The notes beneath the pieces were generated by a model. The model saw only the letters and a program-made list of their open reading frames with translations, did not search any database and was not told the origin of the DNA. DNA of 64,000 nucleotides from Eudromia elegans (taxonomy: Eukaryota > Chordata > Aves > Tinamiformes > Tinamidae): positions 124,001 to 188,000 of the forward strand of contig PTEX01000419.1 of assembly GCA_003342815.1 (NCBI GenBank). Reading direction: 5' to 3'. A program made the translations under genes and the position numbers. The stretch's first letter is position 1; each line of letters begins with the position of its first letter. Below are positions 21,401-29,500 of this stretch, in pieces.

Positions 21401-24356
21401 TTCTGGTTTAGCCGGTGACCGTGTCGCTTCTGCAGACAGCCCCAGCAGAGGGGCTTCCAACATACACATCTGGCTGCTTTGCTCTTTTCCTTTTTTCTCC
21501 TGCTCTGCAAGGATTAGTTTTGGAAAGGGCGTTCTAAAGCCATAAGGACTTTGCAAACACGGCAGACAGGCAGCAGGAAGCAAGACAACACGCTGGGATT
21601 TTTGGAGCTGCTACTCGGAAGAACAAAGGCAAAAGCGTAGGGGGAGCGATTCAAGTCTAAGAATAGTTGTGCTCAGTTTGTCTGAGAAGTGGGAGTAGAA
21701 TTGCAGAGTCAGAAAAAGGAGAAACTACCAAAACAAGATGAACCTCTGCTCTCATTTGCTGTAAAATGTGGCAGTCCGTAGGGGCCCCATCAGCAGTTCT
21801 GGGGACAGAGGCAATGACAGGATTCTTCTCTTGGTTCAAAAACCTCTAAACTGGGTAATTAAATAGCAGGCCTGCTTGTAACTCCGGCCTGTTTAGCCCC
21901 TGCTCCTGTAACTGCCCTGAACCACCTATTCAGAACAAAACGGCATCATCTCTGCTCTTCTGTGCATGCAGTAAAAGGGTGAAGAAAAGCCACAGAGAAG
22001 CAGAAAATTTGGAGAAATAATTGGTGTTTAAATGAGTGTCAGCTGTATCCTTTAGGACAGCTGTGTGCCCAGCAGGATGAGGTGTGAGAAACAGGCTGTG
22101 CTGGTGACTTACATCCTTTCCTTTACCTGCAATTTTTGTAAGTTTCTGTGCAAACCTAGGAGCAGAGGCCGGGGGGAAAGGCTCCTCCTTCCTTCCAAAG
22201 AGATGACCTTGACTGCACCCAGAATGACGGGAGCGGGAAGCTGGGGCTGAAGGAATTCCATACGCTCTGGTCAAAGATTCAGAAATACCAGGTGAGGTAC
22301 AACTGTTTTGAGAGAAAATAAAGACTATTCAGGTGGTTGTGGACTGATTTGTTCCATACAATATACAGATGCTATGGAGGTGTCAGTGTCTGTATGCAGC
22401 ACCTTCATCTGTGGTCACTGCAAACTGTATTTTATTCAACTAGGGCTGGGAAGGCTCAATAAGGATCTTTTTTTCTGAAAGGGGCCTATGTCCAATCTGG
22501 TTGCTTCACTGAAACATTTGAGTGTTTCTAACCCGCTTTTAGATATTGGGGATCTGCATTTTAGATTTTAGATCTTGAGGACGTAGATGTGCAGGTCTCC
22601 TGCCAAGTGTTTTGAGCACTAGTATGAAAAGCTCAGGCTGCGATTTAAAATATTTGATTTCCTATTGAAGCCAAAAACTCATCTGAAGCTGGCTGAGGCT
22701 CTGCAGTATTAACCACTTTGATTTGATTTTTCCTGTTCTGCAGAAAATTTACAGAGAAATTGATGTGGATCGATCTGGTACCATGAACTCGTATGAGATG
22801 AGGAGAGCGCTGGAAACAGCAGGTTTTTATCTTGTTCTCTTTTTATGATTTGATCAGTTTCAGGCTAGCTGGCAGATTTAGGGTTTTCTTTGTGGGTTGG
22901 TGCCTTTTGTGTATTTGTTTGAATCCGTGGTGTTTTATGTTAGGGTTCAAACTGAGCTGCCAGTTGCACCAAGTGATTGTGGCTCGCTTTGCTGATGAAG
23001 AACTCATCATTGACTTCGACAACTTTGTCCGGTGTCTGATCCGGCTCGAAACTTTGTTCAGTGAGTACCTGCTTCAGCCTGAGCCGCGTGCTGGAGCTGC
23101 TTGTTTTCAAACCCAGGCTCCCTTGTGCNGGAAACTTTGTGCTGGTACCAAAGTTGGTTCAAAGCGGAGGTGGGAATGCTGCAGCCTGTCTGCCCCCTGC
23201 TCCTAAAATCAGCCTCCGACTGCTGGAGTGAAGCCAGAGTCTTTCATGCCAACAACTGTTGAATTTTTTTTTTAAAAAAACCCTTATTTATTTTCCAAAT
23301 GGTTTGAGGAAAACTTATAGTATCGCAGATGGGCCCGTTAAAGAACATGAACTCCCTTTGGCAAGTAGTAATTGTACGCTAGCACAGTTAAAATGCTTCT
23401 CCTAGCCATATATTCTCCCAGTGTTTCCAGTTGTTCCATTCTGGCTTTGCTTATAGACCATTTTCATAAACTTACTTAGAATGTGGCAGGAAATTCTTTT
23501 TGGATCTGAAGGACAAGAGCCTATCTTTCTAATGGGCTCCTGCATTCCTCCTCATCTGCGTTTTGTCTCTTACTACAGAAATGTTCAGAAAACTGGATAC
23601 GGAGAAAACTGGAGAAATAGAATTGAACCTTGTTACTGTAAGTGGATTTAGAGCTAAATGCCTGTTCTCTGAGCGGGGTGAGGGCAACAGTGGGACTGTC
23701 CCACTGCAGCCTGACTCCCTAGGGCTGGCTGTGTATGAGTTCACACAGGGTAGGGCTTTAAGTACCTTGTGTATTAGATGCAGCTTGAAGAAAAGTCCTC
23801 CCTTTTTTGAAAAACAAACCACAAAACAAAACCTACATCAAATCCTACTCTCTAACAAGCTAGGTAAGTTACTTCAACCTGAAGCCTCTCATCATTTGCT
23901 TATAGTAGCCTGGGTTGAAACCTGTGAAATCAGAAGAGAGCAATTTCAGGGAGAAATGTTTATTTGGTATCCACTCAAAAGGGCACCAAGAGTATCCCCT
24001 GGCAACAACTATGCTAAAAGGGAACTAATAAACTAAATGTGGTTTTTTTTCCACTTCTCCTATTACAGAAATGCAAGTTATTTCCTTCAGGACATAATGG
24101 AGGAACACACAGCTCATTCCAAAGTTCACGAAGTCCATTTGTGGCCTCAAATTAAATGAAGTATAAGTTTAAATAGTTCAGGAAATATTACGCAAAATTA
24201 CTTTTTCTAAGACGACTAAAAACTTTCCTCCTCATGCTAGAAATAGGAAAGTACATAGTTGCAACAGGTGTTTTTGCTAAACTTAACCTTGGCTCATGTT
24301 TTCTTTTTCCGGTGTCTTTCTCTCATATATAGTGGCTGTGCTTTACTGTCATTTGA
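6361..24356 (+). CDS. CAPN2: Calpain-2 catalytic subunit (CAPN2), exons 2-21
   Basis: Large subunit of m-calpain, a Ca2+-activated cytosolic thiol protease that cuts cytoskeletal and signalling proteins and pairs with CAPNS1. Twenty exons are placed with GT-AG ends except one GC-AG donor. They encode residues 80-700: protease core with Cys105 (GDCWLLAA), His262 (KGHAYS) and Asn286 (RIRNPWGE), the C2-like domain (370-510), and the penta-EF-hand domain (525-700) ending WLCFTVI. All three catalytic residues are intact. Exon lengths match the mammalian gene as I know it, except one extra codon in exon 12, so the total would be 700 residues. Exon 1 (79 residues, anchor helix) is missing at the gap 3957-4036. 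The gene is tail-to-tail with TP53BP2 and head-to-head with CAPN8. An undetermined base at 11440 falls in a CTN Leu codon and is harmless. Confidence 0.96.
6431..10876 (+). other. CAPN2: CAPN2 intron 2
   Basis: 4.4 kb, starting in the CpG island and becoming AT-rich. It contains short A and T runs (for example near 8743-8753). I see no recognisable interspersed repeat, RNA gene or extra exon. Confidence 0.8.
10877..10995 (+). CDS. CAPN2: CAPN2 exon 3 (catalytic Cys)
   Basis: 119 bases, CTACAG| to |GTATGA. It encodes residues 103-142, including [18 protein letters not shown] with the nucleophile Cys105 and ending AGIFHFQ. Confidence 0.97.
11372..11505 (+). CDS. CAPN2: CAPN2 exon 4
   Basis: 134 bases, residues 143-187: [42 protein letters not shown]. 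It contains calcium-site residues of protease subdomain PC1. An N at 11440 is the third base of a Leu codon. Confidence 0.97.
11633..11801 (+). CDS. CAPN2: CAPN2 exon 5
   Basis: 169 bases, residues 187-243, with [15 protein letters not shown] and ending GSLLGCSID. It is separated from exon 4 by a 127-base intron. Confidence 0.97.
11802..12544 (+). other. CAPN2: CAPN2 intron 5
   Basis: 743 bases with GT-AG ends. Nothing else recognisable. Confidence 0.85.
12545..12628 (+). CDS. CAPN2: CAPN2 exon 6 (catalytic His)
   Basis: 84 bases, residues 244-271, with [15 protein letters not shown]; His262 is the catalytic histidine. Confidence 0.97.
13102..13187 (+). CDS. CAPN2: CAPN2 exon 7 (catalytic Asn)
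   Basis: 86 bases, residues 272-300, with [17 protein letters not shown]; Asn286 and the conserved Trp residues are present. Confidence 0.97.
13885..13959 (+). CDS. CAPN2: CAPN2 exon 8
   Basis: 75 bases, residues 300-325, with [20 protein letters not shown] and ending DGEFW with the Trp codon split across the intron. The preceding 697-base intron holds a T run at about 13609-13618. Confidence 0.96.
14198..14358 (+). CDS. CAPN2: CAPN2 exon 9
   Basis: 161 bases, residues 325-379, with [20 protein letters not shown] and [16 protein letters not shown]. It ends the protease core and enters the C2-like domain. Its first Met is the first in-frame Met after exon 1. Confidence 0.97.
14798..14967 (+). 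CDS. CAPN2: CAPN2 exon 10
   Basis: 170 bases, residues 379-435, C2-like domain with the acidic loop [14 protein letters not shown], then [20 protein letters not shown] and ending AIYE. Its donor is the GC type (see 14968). Confidence 0.96.
14968..14973 (+). promoter_or_regulatory. CAPN2: GC-type splice donor of CAPN2 intron 10
   Basis: The frame-preserving donor is GAG|GCAAGT, a GC-AG donor that otherwise matches the U1 consensus. A canonical GT (CAA|GTAAGG) lies 4 bases downstream and would shift the frame. Exon 10 length (170) and the join to the exon 11 codons VPPE fix the GC site as the productive one. Confidence 0.85.
14974..16313 (+). other. CAPN2: CAPN2 intron 10, body
   Basis: The remainder of a 1,346-base GC-AG intron. 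A GGGAA-type purine tract lies at about 14988-15015. No other feature is recognised. Confidence 0.8.
16314..16325 (+). CDS. CAPN2: CAPN2 exon 11 (12-base microexon)
   Basis: CCTTGCAG| then GTGCCCCCGGAG then |GTATGT. It encodes VPPE (residues 436-439), phase 0 at both ends. A 12-base exon at this place is a conserved feature of classical calpain genes; it is too short to be seen by frame length and was found from flanking phases and motif. Confidence 0.93.
16326..17723 (+). other. CAPN2: CAPN2 intron 11
   Basis: 1,398 bases. It contains a bZIP-type motif cluster near 16841-16900. The acceptor is a long T run followed by AAG instead of the usual CAG. Confidence 0.8.
16841..16900. promoter_or_regulatory. 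CRE/ATF-like motif cluster
   Basis: A perfect 12-base palindrome ACGTCATGACGT at 16841-16852 overlaps TGACGTGG (ATF6/XBP1-like) at 16847-16854; TACGTCA (CRE half-type) follows at 16894-16900. Three bZIP-type cores within 60 bases in an intron suggest an intronic regulatory element. This is a motif observation only. Confidence 0.4.
17724..17935 (+). CDS. CAPN2: CAPN2 exon 12
   Basis: 212 bases, residues 440-510: [20 protein letters not shown], then [29 protein letters not shown] and [11 protein letters not shown]. Donor GA|GTAGGT is set by phase with exon 13. It is one codon longer than the 209-base mammalian exon I know; the change falls in the variable linker after RVFSEK. Confidence 0.92.
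17936..18843 (+). other. CAPN2: CAPN2 intron 12
   Basis: 908 bases, no recognisable feature besides splice sites. An in-frame TAG spans the donor, so retention would end translation at once. Confidence 0.8.
18844..18880 (+). CDS. CAPN2: CAPN2 exon 13
   Basis: 37 bases, residues 510-522 ([12 protein letters not shown]), the acidic linker between the C2-like and EF-hand domains. Confidence 0.93.
19677..19742 (+). CDS. CAPN2: CAPN2 exon 14
   Basis: 66 bases, residues 523-544 ([18 protein letters not shown] then LAGS), start of the penta-EF-hand domain. The donor AGT|GTGAGT is inferred from phase with exon 15. Confidence 0.9.
20231..20288 (+). CDS. CAPN2: CAPN2 exon 15
   Basis: 58 bases, residues 545-564 ([19 protein letters not shown]), EF-hand 1. 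Confidence 0.95.
20289..21134 (+). other. CAPN2: CAPN2 intron 15
   Basis: 846 bases, nothing recognisable besides splice sites. Confidence 0.8.
21135..21199 (+). CDS. CAPN2: CAPN2 exon 16
   Basis: 65 bases, residues 564-585 ([20 protein letters not shown] then D), EF-hand 2 ending at the first Asp of its loop. Confidence 0.95.
22223..22291 (+). CDS. CAPN2: CAPN2 exon 17
   Basis: 69 bases, residues 586-608, loop and exit helix of an EF-hand ([18 protein letters not shown] then IQKYQ). The Ca2+ ligands D-N-D-G-S-G-K are intact. The preceding 1,023-base intron has no recognised feature. Confidence 0.95.
22744..22822 (+). CDS. CAPN2: CAPN2 exon 18
   Basis: 79 bases, residues 609-635, EF-hand with loop [12 protein letters not shown]. 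Confidence 0.95.
22944..23060 (+). CDS. CAPN2: CAPN2 exon 19
   Basis: 117 bases, residues 635-674: [37 protein letters not shown]. Confidence 0.96.
23579..23637 (+). CDS. CAPN2: CAPN2 exon 20
   Basis: 59 bases, residues 674-693 ([19 protein letters not shown]), entering EF-hand 5, the surface that pairs with CAPNS1. Confidence 0.95.
24333..24356 (+). CDS. CAPN2: CAPN2 exon 21, coding part
   Basis: Acceptor CATATATAG|TGG. It encodes WLCFTVI and TGA stop at 24354-24356, matching the conserved calpain C-terminus (WLCFSVL in human). Confidence 0.94.
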   Translation, partial: WLCFTVI

Positions 24357-24690
24357 AGCACTAACAGCAGTTGAGGACATCTCAGAAAGATCAAGAGCAT
24401 GTGAGGATAATCATACCACCTATCAGGAAAAAATAGTGGATGTGCCTTAAATTATGAATGGGAACTTCTCCCAGTTAAAGAAGCAGAGGTCCAAAGCAGC
24501 AATTGAAGAAGCTGCAGCTTCAGTTTAGAGCTAGGATNGTCTTTATCTATTCGTACAAATCACCTGTCCAAAAGCTTTAACTTAGTAACTTTTGAAATGT
24601 AACTCAATGTAACTTTTGAAAATACTGCTTTGCTAATATCTTCATATTTATTATATGTTACTCCTAGAAATAAAAAGCATACCTATAAAT
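24357..24690 (+). other. CAPN2: CAPN2 3' UTR
   Basis: AT-rich trailer from the stop codon to just past the poly(A) signal; the exact cleavage site is not seen. It contains two copies of TAACTTTTGAAA about 28 bases apart. Confidence 0.7.
24669..24674 (+). terminator. CAPN2: CAPN2 poly(A) signal AATAAA
   Basis: Canonical AATAAA about 310 bases after the stop; the first good signal downstream. Confidence 0.8.
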
Positions 24691-25489
24691 GGACAGCATG
24701 GGTCATTAAGTGCTTTCTGAAGAGCAGTGCTGCTGCCTGTTCTGCTTGGTGTTGAGGTCAGATGTGCCTCTTGTGTTTACAGTCAAGTCCTACTTCAGGT
24801 CAAATATTCCTTGAAATATTTGAGTAGGAAATTCAGTTTGACTAAAATGAAGTCTTTTCCTCCTGCCTGTTGAGGGAGGTCCTTGAGGCAGGAGCCTGTT
24901 GGCATCCTGTGTTCTCCAACACATTCTAAAGTTCCTGCACCCTATGTTCCTTTGAAATATAAGCAATTACTTCCGCTGTTGTTTTCTCATATAACCTTAC
25001 CACCTTAGGAAAGTTTGTAATATAACTCCTACCTTCAGTGAGGTAGATTCTTGCAGCACACACAAAGAACCTCTTCTTTTTAAGGAGAAGACAGCTTCTA
25101 GATCCAGAAGCATGAGGCACTGGCAGATGCTCTAGCTGGATGTTGGTTACTGAAGTGGTAGCAGCCTGGTACTTCCAAAGGCTAAAGGTAGAGTCAGGGA
25201 ATTTTTCCAAGACTGCTGATCAATGGTGTGTATTGGATGTATTGGATGTATTAAAACTGAGGTTGTTAACAGTGGCAGGCCCCTGCTTCAGAGAGTGCTC
25301 ACTACAGCTCAGTCTTGGCCACTTGAGGAATTGCATCATCTTTCCCACTGGCATTTTCAGAAAGCAGGAACCAGGTACCTNAAGGTNGGGTAAAGAGCTT
25401 GATAAAAATTCNCTCAAGGAAAGATCTGATNNTGTAAGTAATGCTCCTGGGCCAATGATTGCACCTGAGCACATGCATACAAAGGGTAG
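24691..25489. other. Tail-to-tail intergenic region CAPN2/TP53BP2
   Basis: About 800 bases between the two inferred poly(A) sites. No coding frame, RNA gene or repeat family is recognised. It holds a short imperfect repeat of ATTGGATGT at about 25230-25252 and several single N bases. Confidence 0.7.
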
Positions 25490-26512
25490 GTCCATAAGAA
25501 AGCTTTTATTTCAAAAATACTTGTACCAAGTCTTTCTTCCTACACGTNTTCCCCAGCTTCTAAGGTTAACAAAAGATACATGCAGCTAACAGGTAAGGGC
25601 TATGTTTTAAATGCAAAGAGTCAAGCCTGAGCTGGAAGCACTCCTCCACCTTCAGTACAGCAAGCAACTGGCTGTTACCCTCATAGGGCTGTTCCTCCGT
25701 CGATAACGCTGTCAGGTGTTCTAGCATTAAAAAGCTGGGCAGCACCCAGGAGTTAAGGCTTACAAGCTGGAAAGGAGTTTACTGGTATCACAGTCAAATA
25801 GAAACAAGCCGTCAGGACTACAGAGAGTTTCTACACTTAGTTTTCCAAGTACAAAAGACAATAAATACAGAAGGCTCTTTGTAAAAAGAGGAGTCTAAAA
25901 CTACTTTGTCTGGAATATAGCACATAATATTGTGAATACATGAAATTCCTAAGATGCTACAGCATTTTGAAAGTTATTGCTCAATGCCTGGTCACAGGGT
26001 TCTTGCTGCTTAGATGCTATTCAAGAGGGCTGCTTCGACGAGCGTTCTGCGCAAGGCANCAGCATTCGGGTGCTGCACACGTACTTCAGATGACTGCAGT
26101 TTCTCCCAGCTGGAAAAAGCCCCAGGAAAAATGTGGACGAAGCCAGTCATCTGTTTCATGCTGCCTCCTTCACTAGGAAATTGAAAGAGTCCTTGTATTT
26201 ATCATGGAAAGCTGGTTTTTCTTTTCCCCCCCCAAGAATGGCAGAAAAATCAGAGTGGGTACGTGAACATTAGTCTTGCTCAGAGCAAACATAGCTCTTT
26301 CATTTGCTTGCAGCCACTATTTCATCTTGGAAAATGCCCTTTTCCGGTTGCTAATGCATCAATCCTTCATTTGTTTTCAAAGCACATTCTTCATAGCTTT
26401 CAAATTACATTGTCATTGAAATAAGTCTCATGATACTGGAACCAACACAATTTTTTTTTTTCTTTTAAGTCATTCATGATTAGTACTTCAGGAGTCTGGC
26501 TTCTGTACTAGT
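25490..26512 (-). other. TP53BP2: TP53BP2 3' UTR (inferred)
   Basis: Stretch between the TGA at 26515-26513 and the inferred poly(A) site. It includes a T/C run at about 26217-26236 and a T run at about 26452-26461 on the plus strand. The UTR assignment rests on the poly(A) signal only. Confidence 0.6.
25505..25510 (-). terminator. TP53BP2: TP53BP2 poly(A) signal AATAAA
   Basis: TTTATT on the plus strand, i.e. AATAAA on the minus strand, about 1.0 kb after the TP53BP2 stop. It is the best canonical signal I saw in that stretch, so the 3' UTR is inferred to end near 25490. Confidence 0.65.
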
Positions 26513-26554
26513 TCAGGCCAAGCTTCTTTGTCTAGGTTTAATCCTTGGATACAG
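26513..26554 (-). CDS. TP53BP2: TP53BP2 exon 18, coding part
   Basis: Acceptor CCACAG|CTGTAT; encodes [13 protein letters not shown] and TGA. Too short to be found by frame length; identified by the invariant ASPP C-terminus and phase. Confidence 0.94.
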   Translation of the reverse strand: MYPRIKPRQRSLA

Positions 26555-29500
26555 CTGTGGGTAAAACAGAAGAGAAATTTAAAATTTTAGTGCCTCGGAG
26601 CACTAACAGAAGTAGATACGGCGTTCTTGGGGCAAGCTCAGAAGGTACTGATGGTGCAAGTCCAAAAGCACAATTATGGCAAAAGAAAGGCACTGAAAAG
26701 CAAGTAACAGAGAAACCTCAACGTGACCCAGGTGGGTGGGCTAGGGAAGGTAAGTGGTTTCAAAAGTTGAGATACTTTGTGGTCAGTGAAGCTTTCCTCC
26801 CATTTAAGAANGGAAATGGGGAGGTGCTAAACTCTATTTTGCTTTCTGTAATGCTTAACAGCAACTACATAGCTGCAGCCTTGGGTAAACTGGGAGCGCT
26901 GGGCTGCCTATGGACCGTGCTGCTCCAGGAGCTGTGCAGTAGTGAGTGGAGGGCTTGTAAATTCATGTNGGTTACTCAGCGGTGTTAAAGACACCCTTAA
27001 AGACTTTCAGCATCCAAACAGGCACTGGACATTTTCCTCCTACTCAGCTAGTGGTCAAGAGAAGACGAGGGGCCTTCAGCCCCAAGAGCTGTCCTGGCTG
27101 CAGCACCACCAGCAGGGATGGGCTCGGCACAAGTGTCCAAGCTTTGGACATACAGAAAAAAAATACTACTTAAAGAACCCAGGACTAAGCACTGTCAAAT
27201 TTCTGTGAGATTTGGCAATCTGAGCAATTCTGCCATACTAGGAGGAGAGGACTGTGGAACTTTGCAGTGCACTTGGCTTCAATTCCTATGTGAAACCATC
27301 TCGGTACATAAGGTGCACTATGTCCTACCATAAACAGAGGCGAGGAGGGACCATTAACACTAAGTATCCAAATGGAGGGTGTCAGGCAGCTCCTTGCCTG
27401 AATAAATGGAAGGCTTTGACTCTGACAGCTGGACTTTGGAAACTGCCCCTAGCCAATATGGATGAAACAAATCTCACCCACAGTCCAGGCCGTGTCTTTG
27501 TGCCTGGGCATTAAGCACTTACCCCAAGCAGGTTGCGGGGCACGTAGCCCTCCCTGTCATTCAGCCGTGCCCACCACCACTCGATTTCGTCTCCGTCCTC
27601 CCGGCGCAGGATGGTCATGCAGTCTCCCTCCTTCATGGAGAGCTCGTCGTCATTCTGGGCCTCGTAATCCCACAGACAATAAATCACTCCTTTGTTCATT
27701 ATGCCCATTTTCTCCTGGACACCTGCAACATTAGGGAGAAATAACAAAGCAGCTCAGTACAAAAACTGGACCCTGATGGCAGGCCATTGGAAAGACTGAG
27801 GCACTCTTAACAGGGAGCAGTCAGGAAAAACACCTCAATTCCTATTACCTTGCTATTGGACTACTCAGAATCATTCCTGGGATACATGGTGTGAAGAAGT
27901 CAGCCCTTGCACACTCAGAGTCCTTCCTTACCCTGTATGCTTGAAATAGGGTGTAAAGCAGCAATTAACAAAAAGGGTCAGATTTTTAGGCCAGTGTTCG
28001 GGCTCTCTGTACATAAGCGCTGGGCAAGTAACACTGGTTTGTGTTCTGAGCTCCCCAGGAATCTGTCAAAAGGAGACAGCAGCCTGCCTGTGTCCATTAC
28101 CACCCTGGTGAGAACCGGTATTGATGCTCTCGGGCTCGTCCTTTGCCTCGGGTACCTCCACACTCCTCACAGGCATCATTTAAAACCTTCTCGTTGTTAG
28201 AATCTGAATAAACAGCTGTGGCTGAAGATGAAATATTCTTGCAGTACACGTTTCTCAGCACAACAAAAAGGGCATTTTAATCAACAGCTATACAAACTTT
28301 CCCTTAGTTAACTCTTCCATTTTAGATTAGTGAACCTTACTGGGTTTTATTTGAGAATTTTTTTGGTATCTTCAGGAGGAAAGGTTATGTTGCACATCAC
28401 ATTACAAAACCCATCACTTCCCTTTCCATCTTTTAGCTATTATAGCTAAGAAACCTGTTCAAGAGTCCATATCTGCCAGGGGAAGCAGTTGTTCAGAGGA
28501 AGTTCTTCATTTCTGAACTGCAGCTCCTCCAAAATTTAGTTACTTTAGTTACTTGAACCACGTAATGTCTTAAACCAACTCTTAAAGAGTTGGTTATACC
28601 ATTAAGTTCATTAAATCTTGAAAAGTGTAAGATGACAGGGTTGCAACATCAGAGCGTTAGGCGACTAACGGAGCACTTCAATAGCCTTGCATTTGTCAAA
28701 GCTTTTCAGGATTGTGCATCCTTTACAACAGAGAGGANTTAGGCTCGCCCAGGTTTCTCATCTCACAGGCAACAGGCCAGGTTTTAAGGCAATATCTGCT
28801 CTAAACAGAGGCACCCACACCCCAAACTTCCCTTGCAGCAGGAAGGGCTCCACAGCAGGTGAATTTCTCACCATAACTGCAGAGAGACAGAAACAGCTCC
28901 AGGAACACGACTCAGCCANTGGAACAACATGAGCGTTCAGCAGTCAAGCAGTTCAAAAATCAAGAGTTTTCAAAGGTTTCAACACAGAAAAGATGACAAC
29001 AAGCCAGAGTCTGACAATCCTCTTGAGACCTCCTAAAAAGTATGTCATAATAATTTTTACGCGTAATAGTCACATATTTATGTAAATATATAGATAAATG
29101 TATTTCCATATTGAAAATGAACATTTGACTATTCAAAAAATCCCACAGACAAAAAGAACGTGTTTCTTCACACTGTGTCCAGTTAAGCCATGGGTCTCCT
29201 TCCCACAGGAGGCTGCTTATATTAAGAATTCGACAGATTTCTGGAAAAAAAGTTCTCAGGACTGATTAAAACGCAGGTCCCAGCTCTGACTCATAACAGT
29301 GCTTAAAACCAAACCAAAAAACAACTGATTAAGCATTACTATTTCTAACTTGGTCCTATAATCTTCCTTGGATGTTTGCTGTTGATGGCCACCATACCAT
29401 GGGAGCCTGGATACAAAACTGGCTGGAACTTCACCTGCTCCCAGGCTTGGAACAGGGGAGCCCGAGGGGCTTCCTCCTTTGCTGAGGAAGCTTGNGTAGT

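Noticed and set aside
24333-24356. Possibility that the CAPN2 gene is a pseudogene because of missing exon 1
   Set aside because: The other 20 exons are intact, in phase and keep the catalytic triad; the missing part coincides with an assembly gap.
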